This document shows, piece by piece, positions 1 to 8,752 of a stretch of 60,668 nucleotides of DNA. Location of the stretch: the NCBI GenBank assembly GCA_015055965.1, contig SVHG01000014.1, forward strand, positions 1-60,668, given 5' to 3'. Position numbers and translations under genes: made by a program. This stretch comes from Clostridiales bacterium. GTDB lineage: Bacteria; Bacillota; Clostridia; Christensenellales; Borkfalkiaceae. How positions within the stretch are numbered: position 1 is the first letter of the stretch; each line of letters begins with the position of its first letter. Below the pieces are notes generated by a model, which was given only the letters and a program-made list of their open reading frames with translations, ran no database searches and had not been told where the DNA came from.

Positions 1-120
1 TGCACGAATGATATCACTTCGTGATGATGTTCGCACCCGTGCGAATTTAGGGATGGCTCTTATTATAGAATAAGGCTTCGCCTAATAAACGTAAAAGCTT
101 ATATCACGTTAAATAAGCAC

Positions 121-230
121 TAGATGCAAGCTAGAGTGGTGAAACCGAGCATTGACTGAAGGGAGTGTACTTTTAGCGTACATGACCGAAGGCAAGCGCA
201 AGGCTTCCCTCTATAGCGAAGTATATAGGG
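121..230. repeat. Intergenic structured repeat, copy 1
   Basis: This stretch directly abuts the stop codon of the EF-G-like gene. It begins TAGATGC, contains GGGAG followed by a small hairpin (GTGTAC/GTACAT region), and ends GCGAAGTATATAGGG (216-230). The same layout, with the same end block, recurs at 18529-18660, again right after the stop of a minus-strand gene. Bases 1-120 hold other short hairpins (for example TTCGCAC/GTGCGAA near 29-44) and no gene that I can support. Confidence 0.5.
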
Positions 231-236
231 ATTATT

Positions 237-2288
237 TTATGCTTTAGCTTCCTTAGCTTCCTTAATAATCTTCTCTTGAGCCTGAGGAGGAACTTCTTCG
301 TATCTTTCAAACTTGGTGGTAAAGCTACCTCTACCCTGAGTCATTGAACGAAGGTCGGTTGCGTATTTAGCAAGCTCGCCTTGGGGAGCTTCTGCGCTAA
401 CTACAGCCTTACCGTCTACGATATTAGTACCCATAATTCTACCACGACGCTTGTTCATATCACCCATTACGTCACCCATGTAGTTATCGGGAACAACAAC
501 TTCAACAGACATGATAGGTTCTAAAATACAAGGTCTTGCGTTGGGGATAGCTGCTTGGTAAGCAAGCTTAGCTGCAGAAACGTAAGCAACTTCCTTACTG
601 TCTACAGGGTGTGAGCTACCGTCGAATACGGTACACTTAATATCAACCATGGGATAGCCTGCAAGAACGCCTTCCTTAACGGCTTCACGTAAGCCCTTAT
701 CTACAGCAGGAATATAGTTGTTGGGAATTGCGCCACCAACAACTGCGTCTACGAATTCGTACTGACCGTCTTCTGCGCCGGGTTCAAAGCGAACCTTACA
801 GTGACCGTACTGACCTGCGCCACCTGATTGTTTTTTGTGCTTACCTTCGCCTTCTGCCATTTTACGAATGGTTTCCCTGTAAGCGATCTTGGGTTCGGTT
901 AGAACTGCTTCTGAACCGAATTTATTTTTAAGCTTACGGCAAATGATAGCAAGCTGGGTTTCGCCAACGCCTGATAATAGCATTTCGCCGGTATCGTGAT
1001 TCTTATCAATTCTGAATGAAATATCTTCATCCATAAGCTTATGAAGACCTGCAAAGATCTTATCTTCTTCACCCTTCTTAGCAGCAGAAACCGCCATAGA
1101 GTAAACTGCAGGGGGAACGTCTACGGGCTTGAAGCTAATGGGAGCTCCTTCGTATAAAACGTCACCGGTAGCAACGTTAGCAAGCTTTGCAAGAGCGCCG
1201 ATATCGCCTGCTTCAATTGAATCTGCAGGGTGTTGCTTTTTACCGTTAATATAGTATAAAGCAGAAATCTTTTCTGAACCCTTATCGAATACGTTTAAAG
1301 TAGTACCAACCTTTAAAGTACCGCTCATAACCTTAACTAGGTTTAGCTTACCTACGAAGGGGTCTACGATAGTTTTAAATACCTTAACGATAGTTTGACC
1401 TGCAGCTTCGGGTTTAATTAAAACCTTTTCGCCTGAAGCGTTAATACCGTTTCTTCCGCCACGTTCAAGTGGGTTGGGAAGAGTTGATATAATCTTATCC
1501 ATAAGGTTAATAATACCGTGGTTCTTTGCTGCGCTACCGCCTAATACGGTGATAGTTGAACAGCTTAAAGTACCAAGCTTAATACCCTGTTCAATTTCTT
1601 CGCCGGTTAAAGGCTCGCCCTCGAAGAATTTCATCATTAAATCTTCGTCGTTTTCTGCAGCAGATTCGCTTAGTACGGCAAAAGCTTCTTCATAATCTGC
1701 CTGTAAGTGCGCAGGAATAGGTCCTTCGTTGGTATCCCAATCTCTGTAAACGCCGTAAGCAACCTTGACGAAGCCCTTCATCTTTTCGTCCACGATATCG
1801 GGAACGATCATAGGAGCAATTCTATTGCCGTATTTTTCTTTAATAGCGCCAACGGTTTTAATAAAACTAGAGTTATCTTTATCTAAGCCGTTAATGAATA
1901 AGATTGCAGGTATTTTGCGTGCTACGCAATAATCAATAGCCTTTTCCGTGCCAACGGTTAAAGAACCGCTACCGCTAGTAACGATAACAGCGCAGTCAGC
2001 AGCGTCTAAAGCTAAGTTCATTTCACATTCAAAGTCAAAGAAACCGGGGGTATCAATAATATTGATCTTGTAACCGTTATACATACCGCTTGCAGTTGCT
2101 AAGCTGATAGATGATTTCTTTGCAATTTCTTCAGGATCAAAATCCATCACGGTATTTCCGTCTTCTACCTTACCCTGTCTGTCGATAACCTTCATGTTAA
2201 GAAGAAGGGCTTCTGCTAAAGTGGTTTTACCTTCACCGGAGTGACCGATAAGCGCGATGTTTCTGATTTTGTCTACTGAAATTCCCAT
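237..2288 (-). CDS. Elongation factor G-like translational GTPase
   Basis: A 683-residue protein with the full EF-G layout: GTP-binding domain, a beta-barrel domain around residues 290-390, and EF-G domains III-V to the C-terminus. The P-loop GHSGEGKTTL is at 15-24 and the DTPG motif at 79-82. The base-recognition motif, normally NKxD, reads NGLD (133-136), and the usual RGITI of switch I is replaced by KKSSISL (57-63). These features fit the EF-G paralogs found in many Bacillota rather than the main FusA, and there are no rpsL/rpsG/tuf neighbours. Canonical EF-G drives ribosome translocation or recycling; the role of this paralog is unknown. A sigma-A-type promoter lies upstream at 2367-2395. 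Confidence 0.85.
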   Translation of the reverse strand: MGISVDKIRNIALIGHSGEGKTTLAEALLLNMKVIDRQGKVEDGNTVMDFDPEEIAKKSSISLATASGMYNGYKINIIDTPGFFDFECEMNLALDAADCAVIVTSGSGSLTVGTEKAIDYCVARKIPAILFINGLDKDNSSFIKTVGAIKEKYGNRIAPMIVPDIVDEKMKGFVKVAYGVYRDWDTNEGPIPAHLQADYEEAFAVLSESAAENDEDLMMKFFEGEPLTGEEIEQGIKLGTLSCSTITVLGGSAAKNHGIINLMDKIISTLPNPLERGGRNGINASGEKVLIKPEAAGQTIVKVFKTIVDPFVGKLNLVKVMSGTLKVGTTLNVFDKGSEKISALYYINGKKQHPADSIEAGDIGALAKLANVATGDVLYEGAPISFKPVDVPPAVYSMAVSAAKKGEEDKIFAGLHKLMDEDISFRIDKNHDTGEMLLSGVGETQLAIICRKLKNKFGSEAVLTEPKIAYRETIRKMAEGEGKHKKQSGGAGQYGHCKVRFEPGAEDGQYEFVDAVVGGAIPNNYIPAVDKGLREAVKEGVLAGYPMVDIKCTVFDGSSHPVDSKEVAYVSAAKLAYQAAIPNARPCILEPIMSVEVVVPDNYMGDVMGDMNKRRGRIMGTNIVDGKAVVSAEAPQGELAKYATDLRSMTQGRGSFTTKFERYEEVPPQAQEKIIKEAKEAKA

Positions 2289-2366
2289 AATAAAATTCCA
2301 TCCTTATATTACATAAATTTTGCTATTTATTTAGTTGGGCTTTTAGCCCACTACATACCAACTAAT

Positions 2367-2395
2367 ATTATACTATATATTTTACCAAATTTCAA
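2367..2395 (-). promoter_or_regulatory. Promoter of the EF-G-like gene
   Basis: Read on the minus strand: TTGAAA, a 17-bp spacer, then TATAAT, about 80 bp before the start codon. The match to the sigma-A consensus is good; activity is inferred. Confidence 0.55.
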
Positions 2396-2550
2396 GGGGG
2401 TTTTTAAAAAAAGTTGCTTATTTTTTAATATTTTTTTATTTTTTAATTTTTAAAAACATTTAAACACTTATTTTTTAGCTTTAAACCGCTATTTATGGTT
2501 TAAATATGTATATTCCGCCAAGCTTTCTCCTCTTATAAACGGTAAAAAAC

Positions 2551-2597
2551 AAAGCCTATAACCGATTTTTTTCGTTTTTTAGTCGATTACAGGCTTT
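2551..2597 (-). terminator. Terminator-like hairpin downstream of the LRR gene
   Basis: AAAGCCT (2551-2557) pairs with AGGCTTT (2591-2597), and inner bases extend the stem. The 3' arm holds TCGATTA, the end of the loop motif shared by other hairpins in this window, but the rest of the motif is degenerate. The 2289-2655 gap otherwise holds only AT-rich sequence and the EF-G promoter. Confidence 0.5.
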
Positions 2598-2655
2598 AAT
2601 CCTTTTAAATTTTTAAATATTAAATTTTCTTTATTACAAATTTTAATTAAGTAAT

Positions 2656-3954
2656 TTATTTTGCAAAAACGTACTCGGCGTTAATTAAGGCGTCGTTGTT
2701 TTTTTCAACCGCAACGCTTTCCCAAGCTTGTGCGCTTCCCGCGTAATATACCGTTTGCAAGCTCTCACAGCCTTCAAACGCGCCGTTGCCAATAGCAGTT
2801 ATGGAGCTTGGAATTTTTATAGAAGTGATATTGCTGTTAACGAATGCGTACGCAGATATTTTCGTTGCTTCCTTTAGCACTACCTCACTTATTTGCTCGC
2901 CCTGAATAATTAAAGCATTTGCATAATATAGAGGGTTAGAAAAAACACCGTCAAACTCTATTTGAGCCCAATCGTCTATGCTTCCCGCATAATTTACGTT
3001 AACTAAATCGCCACAGCTTGAAAAAGCACCATGCCCCATAGAAATTACCGATTTACTTATCCATAAAGATTGCAATTTAACGCAATAATCAAAAAGATCA
3101 CTAGGTATATGGGTAACGCCGTCCCCTATAGTTGCGCTCGTTAAAGAGGTGCAATAATGAAAAGCATTCACACCAATAGAAGTGACGCTATTTGGAATTA
3201 CGATAGAGGTTAAACCGGTGCATCCCCTAAACGAGTGAGCGCCAATCGTGGTAAGCGATTCAGGTAGAGTAACAGAGGTTAGCTTGGTACAGTTGTAAAA
3301 GGCATACCCTTCAATGGTAGTAACGCCATTACCTATTACGATATCAGTTAAATTCACACAAGAAAGAAAAGCAGAATCACCAATAGCAGTCACCGTGCTT
3401 GGAATAACCATATAACTTATTTTATCGTTCCTAGAAAAGGCGTAGCTTGCTATACGGCTAACAGGCCTTCCGTCATACTCACAAGGTATAACCAATTCCG
3501 CCGGAGTATTATCTGCATTTGCTATTTTTACTTCGTAAGTGTTATCGCTTAATAAAGAAAAGGTAAAATATTCTGCCGAGCTATATTCCCATTCCCCGCA
3601 TATTGAGCATTTTTTATCCTTAAAGCTATGACCTAATTTATCTATTTTCTCTTGCTTAATTAATACCTCGCCGCAAACTGAGCAGTGCTTACCCTCCGTT
3701 AACCCGCTTTCCGTACAGGTGGGCTCTACTGCGTTATCTTTAACTTCTGTGTGACCGATAGGCGATTCTTGAGCTTTACCGCAAATTTCACAAACCGCCG
3801 GAAGGGTGCAAGAATTACTTACCCAGCTATGAACGCAATCGGGCGAGGAGCTTATAGCGGAGCTTTCGTTTTCTTTGCAAGAAAAGGTAAAACAAGAAAT
3901 TAAACTAACGCTTAAAATGATTAGAAAAAGGTTTATAAATTTCAGTTTTTTCAT
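2656..3954 (-). CDS. Secreted BspA-type leucine-rich-repeat lipoprotein
   Basis: 432 residues. The N-terminal signal peptide ends at cysteines in LISC or FSC (about residues 21-26), so lipid anchoring is likely. Residues ~38-125 hold three Cys-pair segments (CEICGKAQ, CSVCGEV, CSICGEW) that look like small metal-binding or disulfide knuckles. Residues ~150-430 form BspA-type LRRs with the recurring pattern I-x-x-x-A-F-x-x-C-x-x-L-x-x-V/I-x-I/L-P. Proteins of this type are cell-surface adhesion or binding proteins in gut bacteria; the ligand here is unknown. It is transcribed alone, with its own promoter at 4001-4029. Confidence 0.8.
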   Translation of the reverse strand: MKKLKFINLFLIILSVSLISCFTFSCKENESSAISSSPDCVHSWVSNSCTLPAVCEICGKAQESPIGHTEVKDNAVEPTCTESGLTEGKHCSVCGEVLIKQEKIDKLGHSFKDKKCSICGEWEYSSAEYFTFSLLSDNTYEVKIANADNTPAELVIPCEYDGRPVSRIASYAFSRNDKISYMVIPSTVTAIGDSAFLSCVNLTDIVIGNGVTTIEGYAFYNCTKLTSVTLPESLTTIGAHSFRGCTGLTSIVIPNSVTSIGVNAFHYCTSLTSATIGDGVTHIPSDLFDYCVKLQSLWISKSVISMGHGAFSSCGDLVNVNYAGSIDDWAQIEFDGVFSNPLYYANALIIQGEQISEVVLKEATKISAYAFVNSNITSIKIPSSITAIGNGAFEGCESLQTVYYAGSAQAWESVAVEKNNDALINAEYVFAK

Positions 3955-4000
3955 AAAAATCTTACCTCCTTGTAAAATTGCGAATTTATTTTGTAAATAA

Positions 4001-4029
4001 ATTATACCACAAGTAACCCGTCAATGCAA
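4001..4029 (-). promoter_or_regulatory. Promoter of the LRR lipoprotein gene
   Basis: Minus strand: TTGCAT, 17-bp spacer, TATAAT, about 45 bp before the start codon. A good consensus fit; activity is inferred. Confidence 0.5.
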
Positions 4030-4054
4030 TAGAAAAAGAAAAATTTATTATTAA

Positions 4055-4097
4055 AAAATCCGTTAAGAGAGCTTATCCTGCTTTCCCAACGGATTTT
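4055..4097 (-). terminator. Terminator of the SGNH esterase gene
   Basis: AAAATCCGTT (4055-4064) pairs with AACGGATTTT (4088-4097) around a 23-nt loop. On the minus strand the stem is followed by a T-run. It lies after the stop of the gene that ends at 4180. The loop does not carry the CTATARGTCGATTAA motif. Confidence 0.6.
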
Positions 4098-4179
4098 CAT
4101 TATTTTTTATTTAATTAAACCTTTAACTCAAAAACACTTTAATTAGGTTAATTACAGTATTTTTTAACGCTTTTGCCGT

Positions 4180-7100
4180 TTATTTTGCAAAAACACCTTC
4201 TGCAGTTAGGTAATGAGTAGCATTCCAATTTTGACCGCCAAAAAGCCACGTCCAACCGCTTTCAAACCAACCGTTTGCCCTTAAAGAGATTTGAGCTTGT
4301 TCAAAGGTTGCGCCAACGGTTGAGTAAGGAACGAATATTTCAAAGGTGGTAAAATATCCGCCACCGGCAACCGCTTCAGTCTTGCAGTACGCGTAAGTTT
4401 GAGCCGCAGCGCTTTCATTTCTGGTAGTAGCCATTATTTGAGCATCACTGCCGTTCAAGCGGAATTCTACGTTCATAAAGGTATGCCAATTGTTTGAATT
4501 ATCTAACGAAAAGCTAGGCCCTACTTGGTGCAATACCGTTGCAGCAAGATAAATACCCTTTTCATCCTTCGTTCCCATTATAGTTAAGGTTGCGCCGTTT
4601 GCGTTGGTGGTTATACTGTTAGATAGCACCGTTTCAGTCCAAATAGCGTCATCTAAAACACCGTCTAATAAAGCGTTGCCAACCTTCATAGCTTCTTTGC
4701 GGTAAACACCGTCAGCAGTTAGATAACCGAATGCCTGTGACCAGCATACGTCTACCCAAGCAAAAGCCGCGCCGTTCATACCAATCTTAAGCTTATACTG
4801 CTCGCTATTTCCGCGAACGTAAAGCTCTACCACGGTAACTAGCTTACCTTCGCTATTTTCGGTAGTAGAAGCAATACCGCAATCTACGTTAGCAGGCAGA
4901 ATTAACTTTCCGTCAAAAAACATTAAGGTAAGATTTAAGTCGTTTAAGTAAATTTCTATATTGTCGTTCTTCCACCAGCTACCGGGTGAGCAATCGTAAG
5001 CAGACCACTTGCCGTGAACTATTTCAAAGGCTAAATATGCGTCCTTATTAATAATCTTACCGTGCACGGTAACGCTCAAGTTAGAGTTTGACCTAGTTAG
5101 AGCTTTACTTGCATATTCGTTTTCGTCAATAACGCCGTCTAATATAACACCCTCGTTAGGTACTTGTATAGAAGCTAAGCCATTTTCAGTAATGAATAGG
5201 TTTGCCTTTAAGGGCGCAACGAATTCAGATAAACCGCCCAGTCTTTGATAGCTGTGCCAATCGGTATTCCAATCGGTATAGCTATGCGCTATCATATCAC
5301 TTTGCATATACGCGTTTTCGTTAGGCGTTTTCCAAGCGTAATTAAGCTGAACGCTTTCGCCCCAATTTGATATTAGCTCTTTTGCAACGAAAATTTCCGC
5401 CTTATGTAAATATTTACCGTTTTCCTGCTTTTGCACCTTATAAACGAAATTGCTTACGCCTGCGCCTTGGCCTTTTACGTTCACGTAAGACTGCATACCC
5501 TTGTTAAGCTTAAATTCAAAGTTAGTGCTTACGTACCAAGGCTCACTATCGCCTGCGCTAACCGAGCTGTTAAACATACCCTCTGTGTAAATAAACACAC
5601 CGCTTTGAGTTTTAATTGCGTTAACGGAATAATATCTGCCGTCGTTAAGTAAAACGTTTTCAGTTTTTCTTGTGTAGCATTCATCAAGTATACCGTCAAC
5701 GGTAATACCGTCTATTTCGGGATAAGCAACCGTAACCTTAATCTGCTTTTCTATTTCTAAGCACTTAACGCGAATAACCGTTTCGCCCGCGCTAATACCG
5801 CAAACGTTGCCCTTTTCATCTACCGTTGCTATATCTTCGTTATCGGAAGAAAATTCAACGTAATAGTTCATTTCGGGGGATTGCTTAACGGTAAGCTGTT
5901 TAATGATTTGACTGTCGCTATAATCAACACGTAATTCTTCAGGCACTTCTATATCGAATGAAGAATTTTCATAACCTAAAGACTCGTCTATTCCAAGCAG
6001 GTAATTTGCCGCGCCGTTGGTGTATTTAACAAGCTCGCTATATATCTCTGACTGCGCGCCCTTTTGAAGCAATTCACGGCTTGCTACGTGAGCAACGCTT
6101 TCGCTAACGGTAGAAGATGAATATAGGTAATCTTCGCCACTCTTAATATAAGCGATAGCCGTAAATCCTCTGTTAAGGTTTTTGTATTTTAAGTCTACGA
6201 TAGAGCCTTGAATATAATTTTCAATTATGCCGTCGCCGTTAAAATCACCGTTTAAAACGTTACATCTTAGGTTTAAAAACTCAACTCCGTTTTCTTCTAA
6301 TTTAGCAATATAATCGCCATTTAATTGGTATTCACTAATATAATCGGTGGGGATTATAATCATACCGTATTTATAGCCGTTTTGCGGGTTATAATTGCTT
6401 ATTTTCGCGCCAAAACGAAGGCCTATAGGCTCGTTATCGCGTATTTCAACGTCATTAGTCATACTAACGTATTCGTTAAGATTAACGGTTGAGCCCTCAT
6501 CTAAACAGGCTAATTTTTGAATAAACTGTTCGCCTAAATAATGTTGACCCATAGCGTTAAAATGCCAACCGTCGTGCTGGGTTAAGCCCCTGCAATCAAC
6601 GCAGTCAACGTTAATAATATCTTTATTATCAGCAATAGCCTTCATATCGCTTCTTACCTTTTCTTCAAAGGCCGGGCCACCTGCGTGTGCAGTGTTCCAA
6701 CTGGGCAAGCCAAACACGAAGGGCATTTCGCTTAAATCTGCACCCGATATTTTAGAAAGGTCCGCTCTCATATCAGCAATAAGAGTAGTTAAAAGCTCCG
6801 TATAGGCAGATGCCATTTCTAACGAGCCCATTTCCGCCTCACCCTGCATCCACCAAAGACCTTGAATTACAGGCTCATAGCCCTGCTGAACAAGCGCAGC
6901 AAGACCCGTTTTAACGGTTTGCATAAAGCGTGCGTACATTGCGCCGATTTTGGGGTTTGTGGTTGTATCTATATTATGATTTTTAATATAGGTAGGTGAG
7001 GTCCAAGTGCCCTGTTGTAAAGAAACGGAATAATACTTGTCTGGGTAAAGGTGAGTTGCGCCCCACGCGCATTTAATAACCGCGTTCATTTCGCCGTTAT

Positions 7101-7464
7101 CTGCAAGAGCGTAAGCCATACCTATTTCTGCTCCGGAAGAGTTAGCATCCTTACCCATGCCTAATCTTACGGGCTGGAAAGCGTTACCCAAATCCGTGCC
7201 GTAACGCTCGTTATTATCGTAATATAAAACGTTATCAAAGCCGTTTATATATCTGCTATCCGCAGCCAAAACACCGCCGGTATCCTGACCGTAACCTACC
7301 GCGTTAGACTGACCTGCTATTAAATATACCTTTATAACTCCCTTGTGATCTATCACGGTTGCGCCGGCCTCCCTTTTAGGTTGTACGAATAAAAATGCAG
7401 TGAAAAGGGTTAAGCATATTGCCGTTAATGAAAGTAAAATTTTCACACTTAATTTGCGTTTCAT
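4180..7464 (-). CDS. Secreted SGNH/sialate O-acetylesterase-like enzyme with CBM-like modules
   Basis: The start is placed at 7464 (MKRKLS...), because GGGGG lies 9 nt upstream; a longer reading frame to 7524 would overlap the previous gene. The protein has 1094 residues. A signal peptide covers ~1-34. Residues ~45-325 match the SASA/CE6 acetylesterase domain: GQSNA at 51-55 with the nucleophile serine, WWMQGEAE at 204-211, and DGWH at 298-301 with the catalytic Asp/His. A Big_2-like domain follows at ~520-600, then three beta-sandwich regions resembling CBM9-type binding modules. It probably removes acyl groups from a glycan outside the cell. The upstream lipoprotein gene ends 13 bp before the start, suggesting co-transcription. 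Confidence 0.75.
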   Translation of the reverse strand: MKRKLSVKILLSLTAICLTLFTAFLFVQPKREAGATVIDHKGVIKVYLIAGQSNAVGYGQDTGGVLAADSRYINGFDNVLYYDNNERYGTDLGNAFQPVRLGMGKDANSSGAEIGMAYALADNGEMNAVIKCAWGATHLYPDKYYSVSLQQGTWTSPTYIKNHNIDTTTNPKIGAMYARFMQTVKTGLAALVQQGYEPVIQGLWWMQGEAEMGSLEMASAYTELLTTLIADMRADLSKISGADLSEMPFVFGLPSWNTAHAGGPAFEEKVRSDMKAIADNKDIINVDCVDCRGLTQHDGWHFNAMGQHYLGEQFIQKLACLDEGSTVNLNEYVSMTNDVEIRDNEPIGLRFGAKISNYNPQNGYKYGMIIIPTDYISEYQLNGDYIAKLEENGVEFLNLRCNVLNGDFNGDGIIENYIQGSIVDLKYKNLNRGFTAIAYIKSGEDYLYSSSTVSESVAHVASRELLQKGAQSEIYSELVKYTNGAANYLLGIDESLGYENSSFDIEVPEELRVDYSDSQIIKQLTVKQSPEMNYYVEFSSDNEDIATVDEKGNVCGISAGETVIRVKCLEIEKQIKVTVAYPEIDGITVDGILDECYTRKTENVLLNDGRYYSVNAIKTQSGVFIYTEGMFNSSVSAGDSEPWYVSTNFEFKLNKGMQSYVNVKGQGAGVSNFVYKVQKQENGKYLHKAEIFVAKELISNWGESVQLNYAWKTPNENAYMQSDMIAHSYTDWNTDWHSYQRLGGLSEFVAPLKANLFITENGLASIQVPNEGVILDGVIDENEYASKALTRSNSNLSVTVHGKIINKDAYLAFEIVHGKWSAYDCSPGSWWKNDNIEIYLNDLNLTLMFFDGKLILPANVDCGIASTTENSEGKLVTVVELYVRGNSEQYKLKIGMNGAAFAWVDVCWSQAFGYLTADGVYRKEAMKVGNALLDGVLDDAIWTETVLSNSITTNANGATLTIMGTKDEKGIYLAATVLHQVGPSFSLDNSNNWHTFMNVEFRLNGSDAQIMATTRNESAAAQTYAYCKTEAVAGGGYFTTFEIFVPYSTVGATFEQAQISLRANGWFESGWTWLFGGQNWNATHYLTAEGVFAK

Positions 7465-7477
7465 TTTTGTTTCCCCC

Positions 7478-7786
7478 TTAACCGTAAATATCTTCCCCAT
7501 AAGGGTCGTCTGAAGCAGATACATCTTCTTCTATAGAGCTATCTTCGCTTGAAGAACCGCTTTCTGAAGAACCGCTTTCTGAAGAAGAGCTTTCTTCTAC
7601 AAAAGAGCTATCTTCGCTTGAGGACTGCTCTTCGCTTACGCCTTGAGACTGACTAATCTCTTCACTTAACGAAGAGCTTTGCTCCTCGCTACCACCGCTA
7701 TTTCCCTGATTGCACGCAAACGCTAAAGAAAGCGCCAAGGTTAACAATGCGGTTAAAAATAAGATTAAGAATTTTTTTAACACCAT
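7478..7786 (-). CDS. Small Ser/Glu-rich lipoprotein
   Basis: 102 residues. The signal peptide ends in LAFAC, so Cys25 is the likely lipid-attachment residue. The rest is low complexity, made of Ser, Glu, Asp and Gly runs with a short internal repeat (SSESGS), and ends DPYGEDIYG. It resembles a disordered acidic spacer rather than an enzyme. No family is recognised. It lies 13 bp upstream of the esterase gene in the same direction, so the two are probably one transcript. Confidence 0.6.
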   Translation of the reverse strand: MVLKKFLILFLTALLTLALSLAFACNQGNSGGSEEQSSSLSEEISQSQGVSEEQSSSEDSSFVEESSSSESGSSESGSSSEDSSIEEDVSASDDPYGEDIYG

Positions 7787-7977
7787 ATTCTCCTTTTCCC
7801 CTTTGGGGGAATATCTTTTTAACGGAGTTTCCGCTTACGTATTATACTTTAATACTTATAGTATTAATTGTCAAGTGCAAAATTTGCTAAAATATAGACA
7901 AAATTTGTCTTTTAATCCTTAAAACACACTTAAAACCTTTAAAATTAAATTTTTATTAAAAAATTTTCCCTTTCCTA

Positions 7978-8006
7978 TTTACAAACTCAATTTTTTTTGA
8001 TATACT
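7978..8006 (+). promoter_or_regulatory. Promoter of the YegP-like gene
   Basis: TTTACA, 17-bp spacer, TATACT, about 75 bp before the start codon at 8082. The rest of the 7787-8081 gap is AT-rich. It includes the imperfect palindrome AATACTTATAGTATT near 7850, whose role I cannot assign. Confidence 0.5.
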
Positions 8007-8081
8007 TTTAAGGGTAAGCGGAATTGCATTTTTAGCATAAACCGCTACCTTTAAAAAATATAATAACAAAGGATTAATATC

Positions 8082-8477
8082 ATGGGAAAATTTATTATTA
8101 AGAAAACCCCTACGGGTATGTTTAACTTTAGCCTACTTGCTGCAAACAAAGAAAAAATTGCAGTTTCTTCACAGGTATACACCACTAAAGCAGCTTGCAA
8201 AAAGGGTATGGAAAGCATTGGCAAGCACGCAGCTAAGTGTATTGCAGAAGACCGTATAGAAGACCAAACCTTAAAAACCCCCACCGCAAAAACCTGCCCC
8301 AAGTTTGAAATTTACTTTGATAAAGCGGGCTTATTTAGATACCGCCTTATTGCTTCTAACGGCGAAAATATTGCCATGAGCGAAGAAGGCTATAAATCTA
8401 AAAGCGGTGTTTTAAACGGCATTAAGAGCGTTTCCGTTAACGCTGTAGATGCAGAAATAATTGATGAAACCGTTTAA
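8082..8477 (+). CDS. YegP/UPF0339 (DUF1508) family protein, two tandem repeats
   Basis: 131 residues made of two copies of the ~50-residue DUF1508 unit: GKFIIKKTPTGMFNFSLLAA (from 2) and KFEIYFDKAGLFRYRLIASN (from ~72). Each is followed by a Y-x-[ST]-K helix segment with a G-[MI]-x-S-[IV] end. The family folds as a small alpha/beta unit of unknown function; tandem-duplicated forms are common. It is probably transcribed alone from the promoter at 7978-8006 and ends before a hairpin at 8491. Confidence 0.8.
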   Translation: MGKFIIKKTPTGMFNFSLLAANKEKIAVSSQVYTTKAACKKGMESIGKHAAKCIAEDRIEDQTLKTPTAKTCPKFEIYFDKAGLFRYRLIASNGENIAMSEEGYKSKSGVLNGIKSVSVNAVDAEIIDETV

Positions 8478-8490
8478 TTAAAATATAACT

Positions 8491-8516
8491 AAAAGGGAGT
8501 AACTCTCCCTTTTTCT
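8491..8516 (+). terminator. Terminator of the YegP-like gene
   Basis: AAAAGGGAG (8491-8499) pairs with CTCCCTTTT (8505-8513) around a 5-nt loop and runs into a T-rich tract. Confidence 0.7.
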
Positions 8517-8541
8517 TTTTGCTTTTATTATTAAAAAACAC

Positions 8542-8570
8542 CCCGTTAATCGACTTATAGGCGGGTTTTT
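8542..8570. terminator. Conserved-loop hairpin, member A
   Basis: CCCG (8542-8545) pairs with CGGG (8562-8565), with a T-run after. The loop read on the minus strand is CTATAAGTCGATTAA, identical over 15 nt to the loop of the hairpin at 28717-28751. It lies between convergent genes. Confidence 0.55.
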
Positions 8571-8585
8571 ATTAATTTATACTAC

Positions 8586-8617
8586 AAAGAGCCGCCGCAT
8601 AATCGGTGGCTCTTTTT
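8586..8617. terminator. Bidirectional terminator hairpin
   Basis: AAAGAGCC plus CCG (8586-8597) pairs with CGG plus GGCTCTTT (8604-8615), with A- and T-runs on both sides. It could serve the convergent transporter gene on the minus strand. The remaining bases to 8752 show no gene. Confidence 0.6.
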
Positions 8618-8752
8618 GCTGTTTTCTAGTTAATACGTTTTTCCTTATTTTAAAGAATACGTTGCTCTTAAAAGCGTAATCATTCCGCCTTAGATAATCC
8701 ATCTAATATCAAACGCTTTTACTTACCGTTTTATTTTTAGTATATACGGTAT

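Noticed and set aside
8051-8302. An 83-codon frame opposite the YegP-like gene
   Set aside because: Hydrophobic-looking shadow of a gene with a clear family match on the other strand.
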